The notes beneath the pieces are model-generated. The model did no database searches and was not told the DNA's origin. It saw only the letters and a list, made by a program, of their open reading frames with translations. The position numbers were made by a program, and so were the translations under genes. Shown in pieces: positions 48,688-59,101 of a stretch of 64,000 nucleotides of DNA. Positions within the stretch are counted from its first letter, which is position 1. Each line of letters opens with the position of its first letter. Origin of the DNA: Amoebophrya sp. A120 (lineage: Eukaryota > Sar > Dinophyceae > Syndiniales > Amoebophryaceae); assembly GCA_905178155.1 (NCBI GenBank), contig CAJINV010000001.1, positions 6,109,860 to 6,173,859 of the forward strand, read 5' to 3'.

Positions 48688-50596
48688 ATGGAGCGGGCGG
48701 CTCAGGTACCACAGCGTACAACTGGAAGACATCAACATCGAGCCGCGCACTGTACAGTTTCGGCCCTGTTTGCGGCTTTCTTCGCGGGCCACCAATTTGC
48801 ACAAGGGTTGCAGCTCCAGCCACGAAGCAATGCTGCCCTGATTTTTGAGAGGGAGTACGAGAAGGTGAAACATGGGGCGTACGAGCACGACAACAGTTTT
48901 TCGCCTAATAGCGAGGAGTACGACAAACTCTACGCCGCGTGGCTAACGCCCCGCTTCGCTAAGTTGCAGAAGCAAATCGACACCGCACGACTGCATGGTA
49001 ACATCGGACAACAAGAGAAGGGAGTAGAGAAGGCAGCTTCTCATCAAAATAAAGACGATACCAGTGACAGTCCCGTGGCCGCCCCTCCTTCTCTCGTCAT
49101 TGGCATCAAAACCGCTGGGGCGTGGACGCGAGTGCGTGATGTACACCGAACTACATGGATGAAATCGGAAAACCGACAAGGCAAAAAATGCGTCACCCAG
49201 AAACAAGTCACGCCTGGGCAGGTGACCGCCCGGTTCCTGCTCGAGGGCGAGCCGACGGAGGACCTGCTGAAGGAACAGGCGAAATTTGGAGATTTGGTCT
49301 TTCTTAACACCACGGATTACGCACACAAGCTGCCGCTGATGCCCAGTGATAGGCGAAAAGTGTTTTCTTGGTTTCGGAAAATAGGAGAGATCGAAGCGGG
49401 CGGTGGTCCTGACAAGAACGAAGAGCAAGCAGTTGCAAACACCAAGAAACCAAGCTACGTGGCAAAAATGGACTGCGATACCTACATTGAGCCGTGCGAC
49501 CTGCTCGAGGACATGGCGGGCAGCGGGACGCCTTTGTACTACGGCCAGATGAATGGGCGCAAGGAGCTTTTCAACCCCTACGGCGGGCGGGACATTGACA
49601 AGTGCCGGGCCAAGATCGAAGGACGGACCGATCACGAACCTTTTATGCAGGGCGGGTAAGAGCAGAATCAGAGTGTGCTGCTTTACCTCCTTTTTGCATT
49701 TCCATTCATTCTTGCGTTGGAGTAGGGTAGACTTGGCTAGCTTCTTGAAATAAGTGTACTTATCGTAGCAATTTCTCATCTTCAGGTTCTACGCTATGTC
49801 CCAGGACATGGCGCACTGGATGGCGGAGTACCCTTCCTACCCGCGCCTCGTCAAGTCGGAGGACCAGGCCGTTGGGTGCATGATGCTGTACTCGATCCGT
49901 GCGGGCGCCGCCGGCCCGCAGATGGTGCACCCGGTCGTGTGGGAGCGCGAGGGCTGCGACCAGCACTGGTGCAACGCGTGGGACCCGAGGGGCGGCAAGT
50001 TTCTGTTCAAGCACTTGTGGTACGAGTTCGCGGCGCACGTGGGGAAGCCCCGGCACTTATCAAAATGAAAAATCCCCCCTCCCCATATCAAAACGGAAAT
50101 TTGTGATGCTGATTTGTGACCACAAATCAGCTCTGTATTGCAGAGAGGCACTGCGGCCAGATCCCCAGGCTAGGTAGGGGCGTGCGGGTCTGGTAGTTCA
50201 GCATGGCAAGCGGCCCCCCTTTAGGCCCAACAGCATGACAAACCGCTTCCATAATGGGGCGGAAGCTTGTGCCCTTATCTTCTTGCAAGACAGATGTGAT
50301 TTGTGACCTCAAATCCGCAACGCAAATCTTTGCAAACATACCGCTTCAATATGGGGAGGGGGGATTTTTCCTTTCGATAGCACTACAGCATCAATGTGAC
50401 CGACGTGATGGCGTTGCAGGATGACGGCGCGGTGATTCCAGAGTCGAAACACGACGTACTGAAAGAGGAGCAGGAAGGAAAGGAGGAGCAAATGCAGAAG
50501 GGTTTGCAGAAAGAGAAAAAGCCGGCTCCAGCGCAGGCTTTGGAGGGGGGAGCTTCAGCCGCGAAGGCTGAAAGTGGTGCGAGGAAAGAGCACTGA
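48688..50596 (+). CDS. GT31-type (beta-1,3-galactosyltransferase-like) glycosyltransferase
   Basis: Exons are 48688-49655, 49786-50057 and 50385-50596, giving 483 aa. The first intron is GT-AG; the second is introner element 5. A hydrophobic stretch near residues 23-40 (SALFAAFFAGHQFAQG) is a likely signal anchor or signal peptide, giving type II Golgi topology. Motifs follow the GT31 order: RVRDVHRTTWM (the RxxxRxTW-like motif), ARFLLEG, a DxD metal/sugar-nucleotide site KMDCDTYIEP (D262, D264), YMQGG-like FMQGGFYAMS, and EDQAVG (E348-D349). The C-terminal ~70 residues are Glu/Lys/Ala-rich and outside the catalytic fold. The acceptor sugar cannot be told. It sits in a run of secretory-pathway glycosylation genes. 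Confidence 0.8.
50058..50379 (+). mobile_element. Introner element 5 (322 bp)
   Basis: Flanked by GCACT at 50053-50057 and 50380-50384. Terminal inverted repeats share AAAAATCCCCCCTCCCCATA and end TATC/GATA. It is the longest of the eight. Removal joins GKPRH to YSINVTDVM in frame. AG is available at the 3' end only. Confidence 0.9.
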
Positions 50597-50748
50597 GAGT
50601 GAGAAATAAAACAAGGAGTAAAGTGTGTGGTTGTCATACATACTGGACAGGTCTTACATGTGGTTGTGGATGTTTGTTTTCTTTTCCGAAATAAATACTA
50701 GGTGTTTGGACAGTTATTTTTCCGACGGCGCATGCAGTAGCAGTCGTG

Positions 50749-52891
50749 ATGCCCAAGAAGATCAAGATTCATGTGAGTAACTTATTGGCTTGCTTCACCT
50801 GGCGGTGCAGCGGAACAGATTGCACTTTTACCACATCGACACCTCCGGTGTCAGGGGGCCATCGAGTTGCTTCAGATAACAGCATATCGTAGCTGGTCGT
50901 GTTTTGAAAAACAAAGCATGTTCTTCTCGATCTCGAACGCGACTCCACGATCTGTTCAATGTGCTGCATCTTCAGACGGCTAAGTTCCGAAACAACGCAG
51001 ATCAAGGACAAAAAGACAGCGTCCTGATGCCCTTTCGAGGGCCGGGGCGCTCTCTTCGGGACGAAAGAATTATGGCGCTCTTCTCAAATAATGTGATGAT
51101 GCGCGGCCCTATGAGGTACTACTACATCCTCATCGCCATGGGAGTAGTTGCTCCCGCGTTCGTTCAATCTCTGCAGGTGGCCCGTAATAACAAGAAAACT
51201 CTCGACCAGCCGAAAGGATCGATTCCGACATCCAACTTGCGGCCCGTAGAAGAGTTCTACGTGGACAAGCTGCGACACTCTGGCGTGCTCGCCCGAACGA
51301 CAGATCACCAGGGAAATAAAAGCACGAGTGCAAGAGCATCGGCTGCAGCTTCTTCCCTGCAAGAGGCCTTGCAGGAAAAGGCCATCTCTCACTACCAAGC
51401 CGAGTCGTCCGATGGGTTGGCGGAATTAAAGCAAGAAAAACTCGTTTTGAAGAACAAAAAGAGCTACGACGTGCTGTTCCTCGTGCGCGCTTGGCAACTA
51501 ACGACCGAGCAGTACACGCGCCTACGGGAAGAGGTGCTGGACGTGAATGCATTTCACGGTGAGGAACGGCTAAAGGAGCTAAATCTGCACAGCGAAAATC
51601 TGCCTGCTGTGAGTTCCGCCAGAAAACCGAAGATCCAAAATCTCCACATGGTCATCTCGTACGACATCAGCGGCAGGAGAAAAGAAGACGTCTACCAAGA
51701 GATTGAGAAGCAGCACGGCCTTCAGGTTGACAGGGAGAGGCAATTGATCAAATTCTTCTATGATCAAGACGACATCACAGCGCCGCAGCACCAGCAGCAG
51801 GATCAAAGTGCTCAAAAAACAGCTACTCTCCCGATCCACTTTCTGGATCAGAACGGAAACATGAAGGAGCGGTACCAGACTTGGCGGGAGTTCGAGGCGC
51901 CGTGGCAATTCGACGAAGTGAAAAACTACGGCTGGAGCTACCAGACGGAAGCGAGGGACAGCGCCATCGCGTTCATGGAAACGAAGGAGAACCTGGAGTA
52001 CGACTTTGTGTTCGTCGGCGAGGCGGACGTGGGGTGGACGGGGATATCACACAGAAAAAAACTGGCAGGGCATATCTGTAATGCAAAAATAAATAGACAA
52101 AAAAATCTGCATTGCATAACTGAAACAGCATGCTATGGGGCCAAGCATGACAGATTTTTCTGTGCATTTATTTTTGCATTACAAATATGCCCTGCCAGCT
52201 TTTTTCTGTGGGATAGGGGAAGCGGTTTTCCGATTTTTTCGCGCTCTCGGTCGCGACGCAGCCGGATGAGGATTTGCTGGTTTCGGTCCGCCGCCGACCG
52301 TGCGAAAATAAAGTAGAGCACAACGAGGACTCTTCTTCTTCTTCGTGCAATAAAACACATGGGGGTTGGGGCTACGACAAGCCCTACACGAGAGTCGCCG
52401 ACTTGCCGGAAGTCCCCGAGTACAATCTGAAGTTCCACACGCCGAACTTCTTCCGCTTCCTGCAGGGAAAGCTGAAAGAAAACATGTGGCTCGCGGAAGA
52501 GCACTTCCTTCGCCTGTCTAGACCGATGCTTCGCGAACTTCGGCGGCAGTTTGACAAGTTCGACGTGAGCGGCGCCAGCGAGGTCTCCGTCCCGTCGATT
52601 TGCAAGCGGTTCGAGAATTTTTATCACAGCGAGCAGCGGGTCGGCGATCAGGATCAGCAACCTCTTTCGAAGATGAACTTGTTATCCTGTGGTGTCATCG
52701 CGCCGGAGTTCATTTCGCCATTGTTCGACTGGAAAAAGCTGTCGCCACCTGGTAGAGGAGAGGCGTTCTTCGCGGATTTGAAGGAAAAGCAAACGAAAAA
52801 TGATATGACCTCCACGCGTGTCTCTGTCGCCGGAAAGGATGAGCAACGCGCTGCGGCGGGCATTGGGCAACTTGTCCATCCAGTGAAGTGA
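50749..52891 (+). CDS. Type II membrane protein, probable glycosyltransferase-like Golgi enzyme
   Basis: Exons are 50749-50772, 50976-52044 and 52221-52891, giving 587 aa. A tiny first exon (MPKKIKIH) is spliced by GT-AG. If it is wrong, translation could start at the ATG at 51072 (MALFSNN). A signal anchor (MRYYYILIAMGVVAPAF, about residues 44-60) precedes a stem and a catalytic-like domain. That domain has YDVLFLVRAWQLT, LHMVISYDISG, YDFVFVGEADVGWTG (an acidic motif at the position where DxD motifs sit) and WGYDKPYTRV. Introner element 6 lies directly after VGWTG. Gene order beside GT31 and GT47 enzymes supports a role in glycan synthesis. I cannot assign a CAZy family from sequence alone. 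Confidence 0.7.
52045..52215 (+). mobile_element. Introner element 6 (171 bp, near-complete hairpin)
   Basis: Flanked by GGGGA at 52040-52044 and 52216-52220. The arms are complementary for about 70 bases from TATCxCACAGAAAAAA through CTGGCAGGGCATAT, so most of the element can fold into one hairpin. Removal joins VGWTG to KRFSDFF in frame. AG is available at the 3' end, but the 5' end is AT rather than GT. Confidence 0.9.
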
Positions 52892-53647
52892 TAGATGTAT
52901 CTGGAAGTTTGCGATTTTTCCTGAAGATTCATGTAGATGTAGAAACATAAAGCCTTCAGAAACGAAACAAACTGCAGAAAAGAATGTGCTACCGCGTGCC
53001 TCTTCTTTTCCAATCATACGACCGAAACCAACCTATTTAAGTACAACATGAAGCTCACTCTGTGATGGAGCGCCAGGGGTCCGTACCCACTTTATGATGG
53101 AACTCAACACCCAATAGATGTGCGTCTGTATAGTATCTCGCTTCAGTAAATTTGATTTCTGACTGGAATTGCAATTTGTCTTCGGTGGCACCTATGGAAG
53201 TAGTTCAGTCTCTCTGGTGTCGGTCTCGATCTGTGTGCATCTTTGTCGCCCCCAGAACTATTTATTTGCTTCGGTCTTTCTGGTGGATCTGATTGTGATT
53301 GGAATTTATTGGAGATTCGGTTTCGCCGCGGCGTTGTTGTGGTAAGAGCCAGTCGCGAGGCGACCACTTCGTGCTGCAGTATTCAAGTATTATGATCCGC
53401 TCATAGTGTTGCAGTGCTGACGTGCAGACTTTCCCGATTGAAATCAGATATCATAATTTACGAATTTTCCGTTTACTTAGTCGTGTTTTCCCCATTCCTC
53501 CACTTCGTTAGAAAGAGCAAACAGAGATGCCACGACAAGTCCTGTTGGTGTTGCGAATAAAGTTGTAGCCAGCAAATTACAATCTCAATTCTGAATAACC
53601 GGCGGCGGGAACAACAAAACAAGTGATAGTGAAGCGACAAAACCACA
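52892..53647. other. Intergenic, nothing recognised
   Basis: About 750 bp of spacer with no gene or repeat recognised. Confidence 0.5.
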
Positions 53648-54238
53648 ATGGCAAGCTTCTTTGCCCACTTTCTCGTTCTCCAACAGATTTTGTTTTTCCC
53701 AGCGCGCGTCGAAGGTATCCTGCTCGGGGGCACGGAGCTTTACCCCGATATTTTGCCGGAGTCCGTGCTCGAACTGGAAGAAACGGAAAACCAGACTCCC
53801 TTCTATTGTCCAGCGAAGAATGCCCGCGGAAACTACCTGCGTGAAGACGACGATAGCATTAATTCGCCGACGGGACTAATCGGAAAGATGAAGACATACG
53901 GACGTAAGATAAAAAACGTCTCCCGCAACTGGTATATTAAGCGGATTTGCGAAGCAAGGGATGGGAGCACGCTGCAAAAGCAATGTCTTGACTTCAAGAA
54001 GGCCATGGACTCGATTCCACAAGATGGGGACGATGATGTCCAGAATGCCATCAAGCTAGTCCAGAATCTTGCCAAGATATTCGAACAGGCAAAGACGGTG
54101 CTTGCGGAGGCCGACGAGCAACGCGAAGTCGTCCCCTATGAATGCGAGTTTCTTGTGAAGAAAACGATAGACGAAGTGGAGGCGAGTCCCGCTTGGGAGA
54201 AAGCATTGGAAAATATCGGGATTGGGAAACAGATGTAA
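53648..54238 (+). CDS. Small secreted protein, function unknown
   Basis: Single exon of 196 aa. An N-terminal signal peptide (SFFAHFLVLQQILFFPA) is probably cut near residue 23. The mature chain is mostly helical in appearance and contains four cysteines (in FYCPA, RICEA, KQCLD, YECEF), which could form two disulphides. The C-terminal half looks like a helical bundle (NAIKLVQNLAKIFEQAKTVL). I do not recognise the family. Its position between glycosyltransferase genes, and secretion in a probable parasite, make it a candidate exported protein; that is inference. Confidence 0.7.
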   Translation: MASFFAHFLVLQQILFFPARVEGILLGGTELYPDILPESVLELEETENQTPFYCPAKNARGNYLREDDDSINSPTGLIGKMKTYGRKIKNVSRNWYIKRICEARDGSTLQKQCLDFKKAMDSIPQDGDDDVQNAIKLVQNLAKIFEQAKTVLAEADEQREVVPYECEFLVKKTIDEVEASPAWEKALENIGIGKQM

Positions 54239-55068
54239 GGAAAATTTTGTCTCTATTTCTTTTGATCTCTCTTGCTCTTCGGAGAATGCTGTGCCTGTAT
54301 TACTCGGCGAGGTTACGACACAACAATCAAATAAAGTTAACTTTTACATCTTTTGAAAAATGTAAATGAAGATCGAAAAGGTATGCATAAATAAAGGTAA
54401 ACCTTTTTGGTTTTTTCTAACGCTGAGTGACCTACGTGTAGGTTTTCCGTTTTCTCCTTTTGAACACTCACGGTCTTCTTTCGCGGCAAACGCTGGAAGT
54501 CGAAAAGTAAGTAGCTCGCAGCGAATATTTGTAGGGATGTAGGATAAGTAAAAGTAGAAGAGCCGCAGATCAAGAACAGCGTGAAGACCAAGACCCAGAA
54601 AGATCGTCGGAGAAGATCTGAACGAGTGCGCAATTTTGTCGTGTACGATTGATGAAGATGATGATGGTGGATTGAGGGCGAGGCTCCTGTTGTAGCCGTT
54701 GGTGTTCATCGAGTCAAATCGAAGTTTGAATTGCTTATGTCCTGGTTGCGATCAACACTCGTACTCGATTTTTCCTCTACTTTGTTGGTTGTTCCTCTGT
54801 GTCTAAGGGTCATTCTTTTGGTCCTGGTATCTATTCTGTTTTCGCTTTCTGTCATTGAATTTACTTATCGTCTTCGATTTTACTTATCCCATGTTCTGTC
54901 TTCTTGACGTGAAGATGCTGTAGCTTTCTGACGGCGTCTTCTGGATCTGGGGCTGGCGGCCCCAGGCGGAGGTTTGTGTTGTCTCGTCACGGAGTGTCGT
55001 TTTCATATATATCGGCTTCTTATGCTTTCACCTTCACCTCCACGAGTCAGCACGACCGCAAAGTCAAA
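54239..55068. other. Intergenic, nothing recognised
   Basis: About 830 bp with no gene recognised. The exostosin frame is open upstream of its first ATG, from about 54976. Confidence 0.5.
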
Positions 55069-56727
55069 ATGTGGAAGCAGTATTTGATATCTTTTTGTGG
55101 GTGGTGCTCGTTCTCCTCCCATTGCGCATTCGTTTCTGGGGTAGTCCGCGGGCGGTCACTCCTCCGATCTACAGAAGTACTGCACACGAATGGAGACCCG
55201 ACGAAGAACGCAAGCACATCATCCGCAGTTCCGCCTTTTCTCTACTATGTGTACGACACAGCTGATTTCAACTGGCGGCGCGACGGATGCGTTTGGGGGC
55301 CGGAAAAGCGGTCTCTGGCGCTGGATGTTGAGTCCGGAAAAAGCCCCCGCCCCAGCTTGTTTTACACCCTGCAGGAGAAGTTTATGGGAAAGCATATGTC
55401 GGACATTTTGTTTTCCGACCGGGCACTGGAAAAGAACCATCCCTGGCGGACGGAAGACCCCGAAAAAGCGCAAGTGTTCGTCGTCCCCGCGCTCCTGAAT
55501 CTCCTGTCGCAGGCACAGAGCTCTTTTGCAAAAGATCTCGGGCCGATTTGCTGCCCATCAGGAGAAGACAAGCTGGTTTGCGACTCGGACCTCGCCGCGA
55601 ATCTGGATGCAGCTTTAGGGAAGAGCGAGTACTTCCGACGCAAACACGGTGCGGACCACGTGATCGTAGCATCCCACTGGCAGTCGCACTTGCTGTTTGA
55701 GCACACGCTGCCGAATGTGAATCGCTTGAACGTGATATCGTTCGAAGGCGAACTGTGGTGGAAGTCGCCCGGCGTGTTCGCGGCCGGCGAGAAGCCGCGT
55801 AAGCGCATTCCGGATCTCTACGTTCCTGTGGTGTGTCCTTCTGAAACGGAAAGCACAGCAACACCAGCTGCTGAAAATGAAAATCAGTTTCTGAAGAAAA
55901 AAATTACAAGAAATGCGAAAGAACAAGACGTTCCGGTGCGAGCAAGATCTTCTTCTAGTTCTATGCAAGCACTGCACAGTACACGCCATGATGAGCAGTC
56001 GTTTCCCCCTGCCGGTTACTTTTCGATGATCGGACAAGTGGACAAGCGGCCGGCGTACCAATTCAGAAAATGCATCTGCGAAGCGGTCGACGCCATTGCA
56101 GATGCAGAAGTCAGAGACCATTCGATCTGCGCCAGCACTAGCAATGCGACGTCGACTGTCTTTCCCAATCGGTGTCCGGGAGAGCCAGACGTGTGGCCGA
56201 GCAGACGAACACTGGACAGCAGCACGACACCTCCAGAGAAGAACAACAAGCTCTCCGCTACAACTTCTGAAATCGCCTGTACCATGGGCCGCTCGACGAA
56301 AAAGTACTGTGATGCGTTGACGAAAACGCGGTTCACGCTCTACGCCTCGGGTGACACGCCCTCCAGCAACCGGCTGGCTGATGCCATCGAGTACGGATCG
56401 GTGCCCGTTTTTTTGCAGAAGAACCAAACCACCCTTCTCCCCTTCCGCTCAAGAATACCCTGGGACAAGCTTGCGGTGGTGTTCCCAACGCTAGAGGAAG
56501 ACGAGGAGAGCTGCGACCGGGAGCACCTAGCGGCTGTTCTCGCGCGAGTGGCGCACACCGTGAGGGGCCCACTGTTGGCGGCGTATGAGAAAAAGATTGA
56601 AGAATATCGACCCTATCTCTCGTGGACGGCTCCAAAAAGTAAGGTTTTCGAAATGCTCCTGATGGAGGTAGTAGGGCCGGGAAAAAGTGAAAAGGTTGAC
56701 GACCACAATGAGATTTTCACTTGGTGA
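55069..56727 (+). CDS. Exostosin-like glycosyltransferase (GT47)
   Basis: Single exon of 552 aa. The first in-frame ATG gives MWKQYLISFCGWCSFSSHCA, a signal peptide or anchor. The exostosin pattern follows in order: FLYYVYDT near residue 57, DPEKAQVFVVPALLN, HVIVASHWQSHLLFE and NVISFEGELW. Then come FSMIGQVDKRPAYQFR and the donor-binding segment RFTLYASGDTPSSNRLADAI-EYGSVPVFL (about 422-449), with the typical glycine and glutamate, and finally IPWDKLAVVFP. An insert of low-complexity sequence (about 260-310) lies between the two lobes. Exostosins use UDP or GDP sugars in the Golgi. The substrate cannot be inferred. Confidence 0.8.
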   Translation: MWKQYLISFCGWCSFSSHCAFVSGVVRGRSLLRSTEVLHTNGDPTKNASTSSAVPPFLYYVYDTADFNWRRDGCVWGPEKRSLALDVESGKSPRPSLFYTLQEKFMGKHMSDILFSDRALEKNHPWRTEDPEKAQVFVVPALLNLLSQAQSSFAKDLGPICCPSGEDKLVCDSDLAANLDAALGKSEYFRRKHGADHVIVASHWQSHLLFEHTLPNVNRLNVISFEGELWWKSPGVFAAGEKPRKRIPDLYVPVVCPSETESTATPAAENENQFLKKKITRNAKEQDVPVRARSSSSSMQALHSTRHDEQSFPPAGYFSMIGQVDKRPAYQFRKCICEAVDAIADAEVRDHSICASTSNATSTVFPNRCPGEPDVWPSRRTLDSSTTPPEKNNKLSATTSEIACTMGRSTKKYCDALTKTRFTLYASGDTPSSNRLADAIEYGSVPVFLQKNQTTLLPFRSRIPWDKLAVVFPTLEEDEESCDREHLAAVLARVAHTVRGPLLAAYEKKIEEYRPYLSWTAPKSKVFEMLLMEVVGPGKSEKVDDHNEIFTW

Positions 56728-57356
56728 AACTGCCCAATTTGAATTTCTTTTCCAGATGTAGTGAGGTAAAGCTGCTAAAGCAATCTTCGAACTTGACCTA
56801 AACCCTAAACGCGCCGTTGGTTACTTACCACAGACTGATGCAACTGGCATCGTATCTGTTCTACCTCATTTTGAGTGTTCGAGCTGCAGCCGCAGCTGCT
56901 CCTCACGACGGAATGGGTCGTCGTGATTAGCAAGCAGAAATGGAAGTCGTATGGTGAGGAGAATTTGAAGAAGTAGGAGGTGGCAATGGTAAGAAGGGAG
57001 GTGTCTTGACGCAAATTTCCATCGCGGTTGTCTACTTGGTGGAGCTCCCGCGGGTGCAGTTTAGCATATTAGCTTCGACACTGAATTGTGATATAGTAGC
57101 AGTAGAGCAGCAGGACGAGAAGCCCACGACAGGAATCAAAAACAAAATACGTCGTCCACCCGGTGTCCTAAGCCGACGTGTCATACAGTGTTCAGTGTGC
57201 GTTTCTCTACTCGCACGCAGGAGAATTCGCAACTGGTGCCACGTGATCGCTTTGCAGAGTGAGCACATTTACCCAGATCGGGTGAGCGAAAAAATACTGA
57301 AGATTGTCGCCGCCATCGCTACACCAGTATAACAAGCGTGACCGTGTGCCGCAGTT
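56728..57356. other. Intergenic, nothing recognised
   Basis: About 630 bp with no gene or repeat recognised. Confidence 0.5.
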
Positions 57357-59101
57357 ATGACCACCAGCACCGAGGAGGAGTTTGCCCGGCTGAAGGCCCT
57401 GGTCTTCCGCACGCTTGAGAATAATGGGGTCTTACGGGATATCCGCACGCAAATCCGGCACAACGTTTACAAGACGATCGAGCAGGACGAGGTCTCTTTG
57501 TTGAAGCCGACACTGCACGAACCCTCCTTGGCAGCGACTCTCGTATTCGATTGGCTGGAACGGAGCGGGTAAGTGGAATCAATATACAACTCTTGTTTGA
57601 GTTTGAAATAAGTTGAAGAAAGAGCTTAAACACTTTTTCTTTTTGCACTTTGTATGGCATTCACTCACACTCTCGGCGGGTGTTCTCACTACAATAAGCC
57701 ACGCCCAGCGGTGTAGATTACACGAAAACTCTTGCGCTTTACTCAGGTACGCACGGACAGCCAACCTGCTGCAGCACGAAGCCAATCTGAGACAACCGGA
57801 CGAGGAGAATTTGAGCTCGGCGCGAAAAGACCTTGATCTGGCACCATCAGACAATCGTTGTATCCTGGAGGCGGTTCTGCAAGAAAAATCATCTGGGACA
57901 CGGCATGAAATCACGCCGACGATTCCTTTGTGAGATAGTTTGCCGATTTTCATTTAACTGCTTTATCATCATGCTGCTTGTTCTTTTTAGACTGAACGAC
58001 CATCATCAACTCATGGACATAAACTAACAGAGCGCACAGTACTATGAACGTCACAGTTAGACGTCATTGAGGTACAACCACCTTGCTGCCGTTCCCATTC
58101 ATATTCAATGGATTGACTACATGTGGCTTTGCAACTTCACAGCAACCCACCTGTTCGCGAACGCGAGAACCTAGATGCAGCAGAATCTCGAGGCGCTGGT
58201 GGTGCAGCGACTACAACGAAGGACGATCTCCAGCCGAAAGTGGAAGCAAAGCCAACTTCGCTTGAGCCGCTGCCAAGTAAGTACATTTCCAAGCCTTTTG
58301 CAGGGCCAATTTTTTGGATTCTTGTGAGCTCTGTGACTACAGTGCGTGTAGTAGAAAGATCGTTTTGAGAACAAGTTCTTGTTCCTGTACCATTAGGCAC
58401 ACATCAACGCAAGGAAAAGCATAAAGGAAAACGAAAAACAGAACCCGCCAGCAAATTTCTTTCCGACCTTCCACCAATCGGCGGCAGAACAGCGAGCGGC
58501 TCCACCAGCGAAGACAATGGCATACTCAATGAGATCGACAGCAAAATCGCAAATCTCAGGCTGGGCAAGACTGGAGCAAGCTCTATTGGACCAGAGGTAT
58601 TTACGCTGGTGTTGTAGTCCTTCGCAGCTCATTTGGTTTCGCCCGTTCGCTGCAATCTGAGACACACAGACCGGCACGACTCGCAAATTGTTCGTACTTG
58701 ATAAAATTTTCAAATCTGTTCTTACCCAGCTCGGCTCCGCGACCTCCGCGTCCTCGTCCAAGAACCCGTCTTCGGACGCTGCTGCCCCGCCTGGAAATTC
58801 ATCTACGGCCATCAACAAACCGGCGGAACCAACACCAAGCGCCAGTCCAGGTGTTTCTGCAGCGACAAGCAACGCGGCTGCGAAGTTTTCCACGTTCAAC
58901 ACGAAACCCGCGGAAGAGGACGAAGAGGAAATCATGAGCGAGATCGAGGAGAGCATATCCGCGGGCGGTCTGAGCGAGGAATACGAAGAAGATTTCGTAC
59001 AGGAGACAAAGACGCACGAATCCCTACCCCAGGTAGCGGATTTTTCCGTCGACAGCACCGAGCTGGAAAAGTACGATCACATGGAGGAAATTGGGAGCTG
59101 A
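57357..59101 (+). CDS. FOP/CEP43-like LisH centrosome or basal-body protein
   Basis: Exons are 57357-57568, 57747-57929, 58143-58276, 58397-58596 and 58730-59101, giving 366 aa; all introns are GT-AG. Residues 1-75 (EFARLKALVFRTLENNGVLR, then SLAATLVFDWLERSGYARTA) match the TOF/LisH dimerisation region shared by FOP, OFD1 and FOR20. A basic disordered middle follows. The segment ILNEIDSKIANLRLG matches the short helix late in FOP. The acidic C terminus (EEIMSEIEESISA ... EYEEDF) resembles the end of FOP. In animals FOP anchors at the centrosome and ciliary base. The presence of both the N-terminal and late motifs favours FOP over the shorter FOR20. Confidence 0.75.
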
